This document shows, one piece after another, positions 44,619 to 53,765 of a stretch of DNA of 64,000 nt; the first letter of the stretch is position 1; every line of letters begins with the position of its first letter. The notes under the pieces were generated by a model, which was not told the origin of the DNA, searched no databases, and saw nothing but the letters and a program-made list of their open reading frames with translations. Made by a program: the position numbers and the translations under genes. This stretch comes from Fusobacterium_C sp036516095 (lineage in GTDB: Bacteria > Fusobacteriota > Fusobacteriia > Fusobacteriales > Fusobacteriaceae), in the NCBI RefSeq assembly GCF_036516095.1, contig NZ_DATBUM010000083.1:1-64000 (forward strand). The letters run 5' to 3'.

Positions 44619-45869
44619 ATGAACAAAGGAGTACAAGTAAAAACATTATCAAACGGTATTACGGTATTGATAGAGAAAGTTCCTGAATTACAAAGTTTTT
44701 CTTTGGGTTTTTTTGTCCGAACAGGAGCGAGAAACGAAAGAGAAGAAGAGAGCGGGATTTCTCATTTCATAGAGCATATGATGTTCAAGGGAACGGAAAC
44801 AAGAACTGCGAAGGAGCTGTCTGAAATTATAGACAATGAAGGCGGAATGATGAATGCCTATACCAGTCGGGAAACCACGGTGTACTATGTACAATTGTTG
44901 TCCAGCAAGTTGGAGATAGCCATTGACGTTCTTTCCGACATGATGTTACATTCTACCTTTACAGAGAAAAATATTGAAAAAGAGAGAAATGTCATTATTG
45001 AAGAAATAAAAATGTATGAGGATAGCCCTGAGGATACGATACATGACGAAAATATCAGCTTTGCTTTGCGAGGAATTCAATCCAACAGTATTTCCGGAAC
45101 GCCGGAAGGATTGAAGAAAATTACAAGAGACCATTTTATGAAATATTTACAAGATCAATATGTGGCTTCCAATTTAATCATTGCCATTTCAGGAAATTTT
45201 GATGAAGAGCTACTGATGACACAGCTAGAAGAAAAAATGTCTGCCTTTCCAAGTTCGACCGAAAAGAGAGAGTACGACAATCACTATGAAATTTATTCAG
45301 GAACACAGATAATCACCAGAGAAACACAACAAGTCCATATCTGTTTCAATACTCGAGGAATTGACATACATCATCCTAAGAAATATGCTGTTGCCATTCT
45401 CACTAGTGCTTTAGGGGGTGGAATGAGTGCTAGATTATTTCAAAAAATCCGAGAGGAGAGAGGACTGGCATATTCCGTGTATAGTTATCAGTCTGTTTAT
45501 GAGGATTGCGGACTGTTTACTACTTATGCCGGAACGACAAAAGAGGCATATAGGGATGTCATTGCTATGATCAAACAGGAATATCAGGAAATTTTAGAAC
45601 ATGGAATTAGTGAACAGGAATTACAACGTTGTAAAAATCAGTTTACCAGTGCTCTAATGTTCCATCTGGAAAGCAGTAAGGGAAGAATGTCCAGCATTGC
45701 AGCTTCTTATATGAATAATGGAAGAGTAGAGACAAAAGAAGAAGTGATTCGAAATATCAATAATGTTTCTTTGGAGGATGTTCAAGAAGTGGCAAAATAT
45801 TTATTTAATGAAAAATATTATTCTTGTACCGTATTGGGGAATATAAAGGAAGGAGAGTTTGCATTATGA
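44619..45869 (+). CDS. M16-family zinc metalloprotease
   Basis: 416 residues. The inverted zinc motif HxxEH is present as HFIEHMMF near residues 48-55, with the distal zinc Glu in the NVIIEEIKMYEDSPED segment, and the R/Y pair region ERGLAYSVYS is conserved in the second half. This resembles the soluble mitochondrial-processing-peptidase-like proteases of bacteria. No signal peptide is seen. ATG 44619 is preferred over GTG 44613, which overlaps the ribosome site. Its stop overlaps dut (ATGA). Confidence 0.9.
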   Translation: MNKGVQVKTLSNGITVLIEKVPELQSFSLGFFVRTGARNEREEESGISHFIEHMMFKGTETRTAKELSEIIDNEGGMMNAYTSRETTVYYVQLLSSKLEIAIDVLSDMMLHSTFTEKNIEKERNVIIEEIKMYEDSPEDTIHDENISFALRGIQSNSISGTPEGLKKITRDHFMKYLQDQYVASNLIIAISGNFDEELLMTQLEEKMSAFPSSTEKREYDNHYEIYSGTQIITRETQQVHICFNTRGIDIHHPKKYAVAILTSALGGGMSARLFQKIREERGLAYSVYSYQSVYEDCGLFTTYAGTTKEAYRDVIAMIKQEYQEILEHGISEQELQRCKNQFTSALMFHLESSKGRMSSIAASYMNNGRVETKEEVIRNINNVSLEDVQEVAKYLFNEKYYSCTVLGNIKEGEFAL

Positions 45870-46306
45870 AAAAAATACAAGTGAAAGTAGTTTTAGAAGA
45901 AGGAGTACAACTTCCAAAATATGAAAGTACAGGAGCTGCTGGTTTGGATGTCAGAGCCAATATTTCGGAAAGTATTACTTTGGGGAGTTTAGAACGAGCT
46001 TTGATTCCAACCGGGATTCGAATGGCGATTCCAGAAGGCTATGAAGTACAGGTTCGTCCGCGAAGCGGTCTGGCGTTGAAACATGGAATTACTTTGTTAA
46101 ATACTCCCGGGACGATTGATTCCGACTATCGAGGAGAGCTGAAAATTATTATTGCCAATATGGGGAAAGAACCCTATGTAATAGAAGCCCAAGAAAGAAT
46201 TGGACAATTGGTATTAAATAAAGTGGAGCAAATGGAATTTGAAGTCGTATCCTCTTTGGATGAAACCGTTCGTGGAGAAGGGGGATTCGGACATACAGGA
46301 AAGTAA
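45866..46306 (+). CDS. dut: dUTP diphosphatase
   Basis: 146-residue trimeric enzyme converting dUTP to dUMP and pyrophosphate. All five motifs are visible: GAAGLDVRANI, RPRSGLALKHGI, NTPGTIDSDYRGEL, ERIGQLV and the C-terminal GEGGFGHTGK. ATG 45866 overlaps the preceding stop and has AAGGAGAG upstream; the longer upstream frame lies inside the protease gene and is rejected. rodA follows after 9 nt. Confidence 0.96.
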   Translation: MKKIQVKVVLEEGVQLPKYESTGAAGLDVRANISESITLGSLERALIPTGIRMAIPEGYEVQVRPRSGLALKHGITLLNTPGTIDSDYRGELKIIIANMGKEPYVIEAQERIGQLVLNKVEQMEFEVVSSLDETVRGEGGFGHTGK

Positions 46307-46315
46307 GAGGTTGTT

Positions 46316-47422
46316 ATGGGAAAAAATCGAAAAAGATATTTTCTAATCAGGCGATTGAAAAAGATGAATTTATGGTTGATTGCCAATATATTAGCTATTT
46401 TTGCCTTGAGTTTGATGAGCATTTATAGTTCCACCATTCCAAAGGGACCCGGTTTTTTTCAGAAAGAGCTGCTATGGTTTTTCATTAGTGCTATTGTATT
46501 TGTGGCTTTTTCATTGTTGGATTATCATAAATATATAAAGTACGATCGCTATGTCTATCTATTCAATGTACTCATGCTTCTGTCTGTTTTTGTCATAGGG
46601 ACGAAGCGTCTGGGAGCACAGAGGTGGATAGATTTAGGACCGATTTCGATTCAGCCGTCTGAATTTGCAAAAATATTTCTGGTACTGACTCTTTCCAGTT
46701 ACATGGCAAAACGTTCGAATGAAAGATTTGAGGGTTTTAAGTCCATGATGCTATCTTTTCTTCATATGGTACCAATTTTTGCACTCATCGCTTTACAGCC
46801 GGATTTGGGAACTTCTTTGGTTTTGCTTGTGATCTACGCCAGCTTGGTATTTATCAATGGCCTAGACTGGAGGACAATTTTTATTTTGGTTCTTGCTGTG
46901 ATTTCAGCGATTCCGGGAGCATATTTCTTCTTATTGCATGATTATCAAAGGCAGAGAGTTTTGACATTTTTACATCCCGGAGAGGATATGCTGGGTTCCG
47001 GTTGGAATGTCATGCAATCGATGATTGCCATTGGTTCGGGAGGAATTCGAGGTAAGGGATTTTTGGAAAATTCACAGAGTAAATTACGTTTCTTACCGGA
47101 ATCTCATACCGATTTTATCGGAGCGGTCTATTTGGAGGAAAGAGGATTTTTAGGGGGAGTTGCTTTGCTCTTACTCTATTTGTTTTTACTCATTCAAATT
47201 TTAAAGATTGCAGAGGACACGGAAGAACGATTTGGAAAATTGATTTGCTATGGGATTGCTTCCATTTTCTTTTTTCATATTTTCATCAATTTAGGAATGA
47301 TTATGGGAATTATGCCGGTAACGGGATTACCTCTTCTTCTGATGAGTTATGGAGGAAGTTCTTTGGTGTTTGCCTATATGATGTTGGGCATTGTGCAAAG
47401 TGTAAAGTTTTATCGGGGGTAG
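46316..47422 (+). CDS. rodA: Rod-shape peptidoglycan polymerase RodA (SEDS family)
   Basis: 368 residues with about ten membrane helices. SEDS features are RWIDLGPISIQPSEFAKI near residue 105, QPDLGTSLVLL near residue 160 with the catalytic Asp, PESHTDFIGAVYLEERGF near residue 260 and the late GLPLLLMSYGGSS. The LLDYHKY segment near residue 68 and the overall spacing favour RodA over FtsW. It polymerises lipid II glycan strands with a partner class B PBP, which is not in the window. Confidence 0.9.
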   Translation: MGKNRKRYFLIRRLKKMNLWLIANILAIFALSLMSIYSSTIPKGPGFFQKELLWFFISAIVFVAFSLLDYHKYIKYDRYVYLFNVLMLLSVFVIGTKRLGAQRWIDLGPISIQPSEFAKIFLVLTLSSYMAKRSNERFEGFKSMMLSFLHMVPIFALIALQPDLGTSLVLLVIYASLVFINGLDWRTIFILVLAVISAIPGAYFFLLHDYQRQRVLTFLHPGEDMLGSGWNVMQSMIAIGSGGIRGKGFLENSQSKLRFLPESHTDFIGAVYLEERGFLGGVALLLLYLFLLIQILKIAEDTEERFGKLICYGIASIFFFHIFINLGMIMGIMPVTGLPLLLMSYGGSSLVFAYMMLGIVQSVKFYRG

Positions 47423-47423
47423 C

Positions 47424-48299
47424 ATGAAAGAATATCAAATCGAAGAAAAATATATCGGAGTACGAATTGACAGGTATCTTAGGAAAGAGTTTCCGGACAT
47501 ATCGTTAGGAGATATTTTCAAAAGTTTAAGAACCGGTAAGATAAAAGTGAATGGAAAAAAAGTAAAAGAAAATTATCGTTTTCTATCGGAAGACTGTATT
47601 CAAATGTATTTAGAGATAGAAGAGCGAAAGAAAGAGAAATTTCTAACATTATCTTCTGAAGAAAGAGCCGGATTGGAAGAGGGGATTTTTTATCAAAATC
47701 AGGATATACTGGTCTATTATAAAAAAGTGGGAGAGTTAATGCACAAAGGAAGTTCTCATGACTATGGGTTAGCAGAACAATTTCAATCTTATTTTCAAAA
47801 TAAGGATTTTCATTTTGTAAATCGCTTGGATAAGGAAACCTCCGGACTTGTTTTAGGAGGGAAATGTTTAAAAATTGTTCGTGAATTGTCGGAAGCTATA
47901 AAAAAGAGGACAATTGTCAAAAAATATTATATAATAGTAGAAGGCAGTTTTGAGAAAGAGTATTTTTCTTTGAAGAGTTATTTGAAGAAAGGAGAGAGTC
48001 GAGTATTGGAAAGTCAATTTGTTAGGGAAGACTACCGAGAATGTTCGGCAAGTTTTCAAGTTTTAAGACAAAAGGCAGGCTACTCTCTTTTGGAAGCAAC
48101 TTTGGAAACAGGACGAACTCATCAGTTAAGAGTACAGCTCGCCGGAATGGGCTTTCCTATTTTAGGAGATACCAAATATGGGAAGAGGAAAGCAAAGAGA
48201 ATGTATTTACATTCACATTTATTAAAAATTTCAGATTGGGAAAAGGAATGGGATACTGGAATTCCTGCTGACTTTTTATGGTATTTTAATAATAAATAA
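47424..48299 (+). CDS. RluA-family 23S rRNA/tRNA pseudouridine synthase
   Basis: 291 residues: an N-terminal S4 RNA-binding domain (about 1-65; YIGVRIDRYLRKEF and GKIKVNGKKVK) and a catalytic domain with the active-site Asp in NRLDKETSGLVL near residue 137, then ETGRTHQLRVQLA near residue 232. RluC/RluD-like; the target uridines cannot be assigned. It starts 1 nt after rodA and ends the tight gene string; a purine permease follows after 17 nt. Confidence 0.9.
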   Translation: MKEYQIEEKYIGVRIDRYLRKEFPDISLGDIFKSLRTGKIKVNGKKVKENYRFLSEDCIQMYLEIEERKKEKFLTLSSEERAGLEEGIFYQNQDILVYYKKVGELMHKGSSHDYGLAEQFQSYFQNKDFHFVNRLDKETSGLVLGGKCLKIVRELSEAIKKRTIVKKYYIIVEGSFEKEYFSLKSYLKKGESRVLESQFVREDYRECSASFQVLRQKAGYSLLEATLETGRTHQLRVQLAGMGFPILGDTKYGKRKAKRMYLHSHLLKISDWEKEWDTGIPADFLWYFNNK

Positions 48300-48316
48300 T
48301 AAATAAGGGAGGAAAC

Positions 48317-49618
48317 ATGGAAAATCAAGGATTTTTGGACAAGTATTTTAAGCTGAGAGAAAGAGGAACAACTGTTAGAAATGAAGTCATCGGAGGGCTT
48401 ACCACCTTCTTAGCAATGGCATATATTATTTTTGTTAATCCTTCTATTTTAAGTTTGACGGGAATGGATAAGGGGGCTCTTATTACAGTTACTTGTTTAG
48501 CAACTGCATTGGGGACATTTATTTCAGGAGTTTGGGCAAATGCTCCATTTGGATTGGCTCCAGGAATGGGTCTAAATGCTTTCTTTACATTTACTTTGGT
48601 CATGGACAAAGGGGTTACTTGGGAAACTGCTTTAGGAATAGTATTTTTATCAGGATGCTTCTTTTTCATTCTATCTTTAGGAGGAATTCGAGAAAGAATC
48701 GCAGATTGTATCCCGCTATCTATTAAAATTGCAGTAGGAGCAGGAATTGGATTATTTATTACTTTAATCGGTTTGAAAAATATGGGCTTGGTAGTGAAAA
48801 ATGAAGCAACTTTAGTGGGACTTGGAATTTTAGGACCGGAAGTTTTAATTGGAATTGCAGGATTGTTTATTGCTGTCATCTTAGAAATTAAAAGAGTAAA
48901 GGGTGGAATTCTGATTGGGATTTTAAGTTCTACTGTTTTGGCATTTATTTTTCATAAGGTGGAAGTGCCAAGCAGCTTGGTATCATTACCGCCAAGTATG
49001 GCACCTATTTTTATGAAGTTGGATATTATGAGTGCATTTCAACTTTCCTTGATGGGACCTATTTTTTCTTTTATGTTTGTAGATTTGTTTGACTCTTTAG
49101 GAACTTTGATTTCTTGTTCCAAAGAAATTGGTTTGGTGGAAAAAGATGGAAAGATAAAAGGATTTGGAAAAATGTTGTATACTGACGTGGCATCCACTAT
49201 TTTTGGAGCAGTGATGGGAACTTCCACCGTGACCACTTTTGTAGAATCTTCCGCAGGAATTGCAGCAGGAGCCAGAACCGGATTAGCATCGATAGTGACT
49301 GCGATTTTATTTGTGCTATCTTTAATATTTGCTCCTTTAGTTGGAGTAGTACCGGGATATGCAACGGCACCGGCTCTTATTATTGTTGGAGTGTATATGT
49401 TTAAAAATGTAAGATTTTTAGATTTCAACGATTTGAAAACTTTAGTACCGGCTTTTATTATTATCATTATGATGCCTTTGACTTACAGTATCAGTATCGG
49501 TTTGAGTTTGGGATTTATTTCCTATATAGTCATTCATATTTTAACAGGAGAATGGAAGGCTTTAAATATTCCTTTAATTTTTGTGGGAATTTTATCTCTT
49601 ATCAACTTAGTTATTTAA
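48317..49618 (+). CDS. NCS2-family purine permease (guanine/hypoxanthine type)
   Basis: 433 residues with 12-14 membrane helices. GLAPGMGLNAFFTFT near residue 78 and GTSTVTTFVESSAGIAAGARTGL near residue 300 mark the AzgA/PbuG branch of NCS2, proton symporters for guanine, hypoxanthine or adenine. AAGGGAGG precedes the ATG. The 17-nt gap upstream leaves no room for a purine riboswitch, so control would come from the upstream string. Confidence 0.9.
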   Translation: MENQGFLDKYFKLRERGTTVRNEVIGGLTTFLAMAYIIFVNPSILSLTGMDKGALITVTCLATALGTFISGVWANAPFGLAPGMGLNAFFTFTLVMDKGVTWETALGIVFLSGCFFFILSLGGIRERIADCIPLSIKIAVGAGIGLFITLIGLKNMGLVVKNEATLVGLGILGPEVLIGIAGLFIAVILEIKRVKGGILIGILSSTVLAFIFHKVEVPSSLVSLPPSMAPIFMKLDIMSAFQLSLMGPIFSFMFVDLFDSLGTLISCSKEIGLVEKDGKIKGFGKMLYTDVASTIFGAVMGTSTVTTFVESSAGIAAGARTGLASIVTAILFVLSLIFAPLVGVVPGYATAPALIIVGVYMFKNVRFLDFNDLKTLVPAFIIIIMMPLTYSISIGLSLGFISYIVIHILTGEWKALNIPLIFVGILSLINLVI

Positions 49619-49726
49619 GTGGAAGGAGCAGGAAGTTTTTCCATCTATCATAAGAGGAAGGAATATTCTGAGAATGAGGAAGTTGTGTTGGGAGTGATTT
49701 TGATAAAAAATTATTGAAGGAGAAAT

Positions 49727-50620
49727 ATGAGAGCAGGAATGGGAATTTTAGTTACCTTTATTGGGGGTATATTTTGGGGATTTTCCGGAGTAGCAGGAAA
49801 ATACCTCTTTGAGTCTGTGGGGGTCACAAGTGACTGGTTAGTTCCTTGGAGATTATTGGTAGCTGGGAGTGTGATGCTGCTCTATTTATACTATAAGCAG
49901 GGAAAAGCCGTGTTTCGAATTCTGAAAGAAGATTGCAAAGATTTACTGATATATGCCATTTTCGGAATGATGGCTTGTCAGTATACTTATTTCACAACAG
50001 TACAATATTCCAATGCGGCAATTGCTACCATACTTCAATACTCTGCCCCTCCGTTTATTATGATATATATGTGCTATCGGGAACGGAAAAAACCAGAGAA
50101 AATAGAAGTGATTTCTTTACTCTGCTCCTGTATTGGTGTTTTTGTTCTGTGTACTCATTTTCAATTTGAGACCTTTGTGATTTCTCCCAAAGCATTGATT
50201 TGGGGATTGATTTCCGCTTTGGCTATGATGGTAAATACGGTTCAACCTGTAAAATTATTAAAAAAATACGGTTCCTTTTTGCCTTTGGCATGGTCTATGT
50301 TGATCGGAGGAAGTCTTTTATTTGTATGGACACGTCCTTATCATATTCCAGTACACTATACTTGGAATTTATTTGGAGGTTTCTTTGCGGTTGTATTTTT
50401 GGGAACGATAGTTGCTTTTACTTTGTATATGGAAGGAATTAAGGTAATAGGACCAACAAAAGCGGCACTCATTGCCTGTGTTGAACCGATTTCCGCAACC
50501 ATACTTTCCATTGTATTATTGGGGACGGCTTTTGAATTTTGGGATATACTGGGAATTGCTCTGATACTTTTGGCAGTATGTTTCCTGTCATATCCGACAA
50601 AAAATAAAAAAAATAGTTGA
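49727..50620 (+). CDS. EamA/DMT-family transporter
   Basis: 297 residues with ten membrane helices in two EamA repeats (about 1-140 and 150-292). The first helix carries GGIFWGFSGVAGKYLFE and the second repeat ends with KAALIACVEPISATILSIVLLG, both typical of drug/metabolite exporters. The substrate is unknown. GAAGGAG precedes the ATG. The 108 bp in front hold no convincing promoter or gene. Its stop overlaps the -35 of the flavodoxin promoter. Confidence 0.88.
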   Translation: MRAGMGILVTFIGGIFWGFSGVAGKYLFESVGVTSDWLVPWRLLVAGSVMLLYLYYKQGKAVFRILKEDCKDLLIYAIFGMMACQYTYFTTVQYSNAAIATILQYSAPPFIMIYMCYRERKKPEKIEVISLLCSCIGVFVLCTHFQFETFVISPKALIWGLISALAMMVNTVQPVKLLKKYGSFLPLAWSMLIGGSLLFVWTRPYHIPVHYTWNLFGGFFAVVFLGTIVAFTLYMEGIKVIGPTKAALIACVEPISATILSIVLLGTAFEFWDILGIALILLAVCFLSYPTKNKKNS

Positions 50621-50645
50621 CAATTTTAGTAAATTATAATATACT
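50617..50645 (+). promoter_or_regulatory. Promoter of the flavodoxin gene
   Basis: TTGACA (50617-50622), 17 bp, TATACT (50640-50645). The -35 overlaps the end of the EamA gene. Confidence 0.85.
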
Positions 50646-50685
50646 AAAAGAGAACAATAGTAGAAGAAATTGAAGGAGGAAATAT

Positions 50686-51111
50686 ATGAAAATCGCATTA
50701 GTGTATAGAAGTACTACAGGAAGAACAGAAGCTATGGCAAAAGCTATTGAAGAAGGAATTTTAGCAGCAGGGGGAGCAGTCAATGTATCTTCCATAGAAG
50801 ATGTGAATGTAGAAGATGTTTTTGCAAGTGACATTTTGGTCTTAGGAAGTTCAGCGGATGGAGCGGAATCCATTGATGAAACTAATTTTGTACCATTTAT
50901 GGAAGAAAATAAAGAGAAGTTTTCTGGAAAAAAAGTTTTCTTATTCGGTTCTTACGGATGGGGTGGTGGAGAGTATGCAAATACTTGGAAAGACCAAATC
51001 CTAGAATTTGGAGGAGAAATGATAGAGGAGCCGATTACCTGTTTAGAAGATCCGGAAGAGGCTATCTTAGAACAACTACGAGAAGCTGGGAAGAAGATAG
51101 CTGCCCTATAA
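50686..51111 (+). CDS. Flavodoxin
   Basis: 141-residue FMN electron carrier. The phosphate-binding loop is RSTTGRTEAMA near residues 8-18, and the isoalloxazine loops are GSSADGAES near residue 55 and GSYGWGGGE near residue 87. It is a short-chain type, able to replace ferredoxin when iron is scarce. AAGGAGG precedes the ATG. Strong own promoter and a shared terminator make it monocistronic. Confidence 0.95.
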   Translation: MKIALVYRSTTGRTEAMAKAIEEGILAAGGAVNVSSIEDVNVEDVFASDILVLGSSADGAESIDETNFVPFMEENKEKFSGKKVFLFGSYGWGGGEYANTWKDQILEFGGEMIEEPITCLEDPEEAILEQLREAGKKIAAL

Positions 51112-51152
51112 GAAAAAGCCATTTACAAATAATTTTATAAAATTTCATGTCG

Positions 51153-51186
51153 AAAAGGGGGCTGTTACAGCTCCCTTTTTATTTTT
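51153..51186. terminator. Terminator shared by flavodoxin (+) and argH (-)
   Basis: AAAAGGGGGCTGT pairs with CAGCTCCCTTTT (51153-51176), followed on the plus strand by a T-rich run. The argH stop codon (51167-51165) lies inside the hairpin. Confidence 0.85.
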
Positions 51187-52532
51187 TGAATATGAAGAAT
51201 CACATTTTCTTTCTTAGGAGAACCCAAAGTAATTCTATGAGAAATCATACTTTCTAAAGAGATTACTTGAAAAATATCTTTCTGAAACAGAGGAGAGTAT
51301 TCTTGAAATTTTGCCAGACTCCAATTTTGAAAAACAGAGTTTTCCTCATGGGCATCTTTGACCATAGCTCCCACCATAGCGTAAGCATCTCGGAAAGGGA
51401 GCCCTTTTGCTGTCAGATAGTCGGCAATATCGGTTGCTTCGATATAACCTTGATAACAGGCTTCTCTCATTCTTGCTTTGTTAATTTGTATTTTTGAAAC
51501 CATAGCTGTGAAAATGGAAAGACAAGCCTTTGTGTTATCCAAAGAATCGAAAAAAGCTTCTTTATCTTCCTGTAAATCTTTATTATAGGCCAAAGGAAGA
51601 GATTTCATGGTCGTGAACAGTGCGAAAAGATGTCCGAAAACTCTCCCCGTTTTTCCCCGAATGAGTTCTGCTGCATCCGGATTTTTTTTTTGAGGCATGA
51701 TACTGCTTCCTGTGGAAAAGTCGTCACTGATTTCTATATAACCATAGTCTTGAGAAGAAAAGAGAATCAATTCCTCACAAAAACGGGATAGATGCATCAT
51801 AATAAGAGAAAAATTATGCATGGCATCTAAAAGATAATCTCGATCACTGACAGAATCTAAACTATTGTTAGTCGGAGCTTTGAAATTTAACAAAGAACTT
51901 GTCAAATTTCTATCTATCGGATAGGTGGTTCCTGTCAAAGCGGCAGAACCCAAAGGACAATAATTTAGGAGCTCCAAGGTGTTTTTTATCTTTTGAATGT
52001 CTCGAAAAAACATTTCCACATAGGCCATAAGGTAATGAGCAAAGGTAGTTGCTTGGGCTTTTTGTAAATGCGTGAAAGCAGGCATATAAGTTTCCAAATG
52101 TTGTTCTGCTAACGCAAGAAGAGATTTTACTAAATTTTGTAAAAGAACTGTGACATTCTGTAATTCACTTCGTACAAAAAGCTTCATATCTAGGGCAATT
52201 TGATCATTTCGACTTCTTCCCGTATGGAGTTTTTTTCCGACATCTCCCATTCTTTGTATCAATTCATGTTCAATGTTCATGTGAATATCTTCAAATTCTT
52301 CTGAAAACAGAAAGTTTTGATGTTCCATATCCCCAAGAATTTCTTCCAAGTTTCTTTGAATTCCCTCCGCTTCTTCTGCAGAAAGGATTTTTGCATGAAA
52401 AAGAGCTTTGACATGGGCAAGACTTCCTAAAATATCTTCTTTTGCCAGACGTTTGTCAAAGGAAATAGAAGAATGAAATTGTAACAGTTGTGCATTGGCT
52501 TTTTGATGAAAACGTTTTGAAAAATGCTGCAT
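51165..52532 (-). CDS. argH: Argininosuccinate lyase
   Basis: 455 residues. It splits argininosuccinate into arginine and fumarate in the cytosol. The fumarase/aspartase-superfamily signature GSSIMPQKKNPD lies near residue 275, with TGRSRNDQIALD near residue 105 and a His-Thr pair in the MPAFTHLQKAQ segment near residue 155. TAGGAGG precedes the ATG. It is the last gene of the leftward operon (binding protein, argG, argH), and its stop codon falls within the convergent terminator. Confidence 0.96.
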   Translation of the reverse strand: MQHFSKRFHQKANAQLLQFHSSISFDKRLAKEDILGSLAHVKALFHAKILSAEEAEGIQRNLEEILGDMEHQNFLFSEEFEDIHMNIEHELIQRMGDVGKKLHTGRSRNDQIALDMKLFVRSELQNVTVLLQNLVKSLLALAEQHLETYMPAFTHLQKAQATTFAHYLMAYVEMFFRDIQKIKNTLELLNYCPLGSAALTGTTYPIDRNLTSSLLNFKAPTNNSLDSVSDRDYLLDAMHNFSLIMMHLSRFCEELILFSSQDYGYIEISDDFSTGSSIMPQKKNPDAAELIRGKTGRVFGHLFALFTTMKSLPLAYNKDLQEDKEAFFDSLDNTKACLSIFTAMVSKIQINKARMREACYQGYIEATDIADYLTAKGLPFRDAYAMVGAMVKDAHEENSVFQNWSLAKFQEYSPLFQKDIFQVISLESMISHRITLGSPKKENVILHIQKIKREL

Positions 52533-52541
52533 AAGAGCCTC

Positions 52542-53753
52542 CTATTTGTTGTTATTTCGTAAAAGACTTTCGATTTTAATTCCAAGTCCGAAAAGATTGA
52601 TAAATCCCTCCGCATCCTGTTGACGATAGACCTCATCTTTTTCAAAAGTGGAAAAAGCTTCGGAATACAAAGAATAAGGAGAGGAACTTCCTGCGAGAAG
52701 AATATTTCCCTTGTAAAGTTTTAAAGTAATTTCTCCTGTGACATATTCTTGAGTGACTTCTACAAAGGCAGAGAGTGCTTTTCGAAGTCGGGTAAACCAT
52801 TGACCATTGTAAACCAATTTGGCAAAGAGAAAGGAGAGTTCCATTTTTTTATGGAAAGTTTCTCGGTCCAAGCAAAGTCGTTCCAACTCTTCATGAGCAA
52901 AATAAAGAGCAGTACCTCCGGGAGTTTCATACACACCACGAGATTTCATTCCAACCAATCTGTTTTCTACCATATCGATACAACCGATTCCATGTTTTCC
53001 ACAAAGGCTGTTTAATTTCTGAATCAAAGAAATTCCATCCATTTGTTCTCCATTCAGACTGACAGGAATTCCCTGTTGAAATCCGATCCGAAGATATTCC
53101 GCCTCTTCGGGAGTATTTTCCAAAGGAGAGATGAATTTCAGAAAATTGGAATAATTTGGTTCTTTTTCCGGTTGTTCCAATTCATTTCCTTCATGGCTGA
53201 TATGAAAAAGATTTTCATCTTGGCTATAAGAATGCTTTTTAGAGGGGAAGGGTAAATCAATTCCATGTTTTTCCAAATAAGCAATTTCATCACTACGAGA
53301 TTGCAGATTCCAAATTCTCCAAGGAGCAATGATTTTTATTTCAGGAGCAAGGGCTTTGATTCCCAGTTCAAAACGTACTTGGTCATTTCCTTTCCCTGTA
53401 GCACCATGTGCAATATAATCCGCCTTTTCTTGCTGTGCAATTTCCACTAAAGCTTTGGCAATGACAGGTCTTGCAGTGGAAGTTCCCAAGAGATATTTGT
53501 TTTCATATTTTGCACCCGCTTGTAAGGTAGGAAACAGATATTCTTCCACAAATTCTTTCTTTTTGTCAACATGATAAAATTTAGAAGCTCCGATTTTGTA
53601 GGCTCTTTCTTCCACTTTTTGAAAATCTTCCTGTTGTCCTACATCGACGGCGACACAAATCACTTCCGCTTGATAATTCTCCTGTAACCAAGGGACAATA
53701 ACAGAGGTGTCAAGACCTCCCGAATATGCCAATACAATTTTTTCTTTTTTCAT
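52542..53753 (-). CDS. argG: Argininosuccinate synthase
   Basis: 403 residues. It joins citrulline and aspartate with ATP cleavage. The N-type ATP pyrophosphatase loop AYSGGLDTSV lies at about residues 9-18, GATGKGNDQVRFELG near residue 115, and the C-terminal tetramerisation part is present. It lies 9 nt upstream of argH and 12 nt downstream of an amino-acid-binding lipoprotein. With argH it makes arginine from citrulline; no earlier arginine pathway genes are in the window. Confidence 0.97.
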   Translation of the reverse strand: MKKEKIVLAYSGGLDTSVIVPWLQENYQAEVICVAVDVGQQEDFQKVEERAYKIGASKFYHVDKKKEFVEEYLFPTLQAGAKYENKYLLGTSTARPVIAKALVEIAQQEKADYIAHGATGKGNDQVRFELGIKALAPEIKIIAPWRIWNLQSRSDEIAYLEKHGIDLPFPSKKHSYSQDENLFHISHEGNELEQPEKEPNYSNFLKFISPLENTPEEAEYLRIGFQQGIPVSLNGEQMDGISLIQKLNSLCGKHGIGCIDMVENRLVGMKSRGVYETPGGTALYFAHEELERLCLDRETFHKKMELSFLFAKLVYNGQWFTRLRKALSAFVEVTQEYVTGEITLKLYKGNILLAGSSSPYSLYSEAFSTFEKDEVYRQQDAEGFINLFGLGIKIESLLRNNNK

Positions 53754-53765
53754 AGATACTCTCCT

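Noticed and set aside
48300..48316. Purine riboswitch before the NCS2 permease
   Set aside because: Only 17 nt separate the genes, too short for an aptamer.
48325..48879. 184-codon frame antisense to the purine permease
   Set aside because: It is the mirror of a strongly conserved permease; Pro/Ile/Lys-rich antisense frames are common in this codon usage.
49619..49717. Open frame of 32 codons after the purine permease
   Set aside because: GTG start abuts the previous stop without a ribosome site, and the peptide has no recognisable feature.
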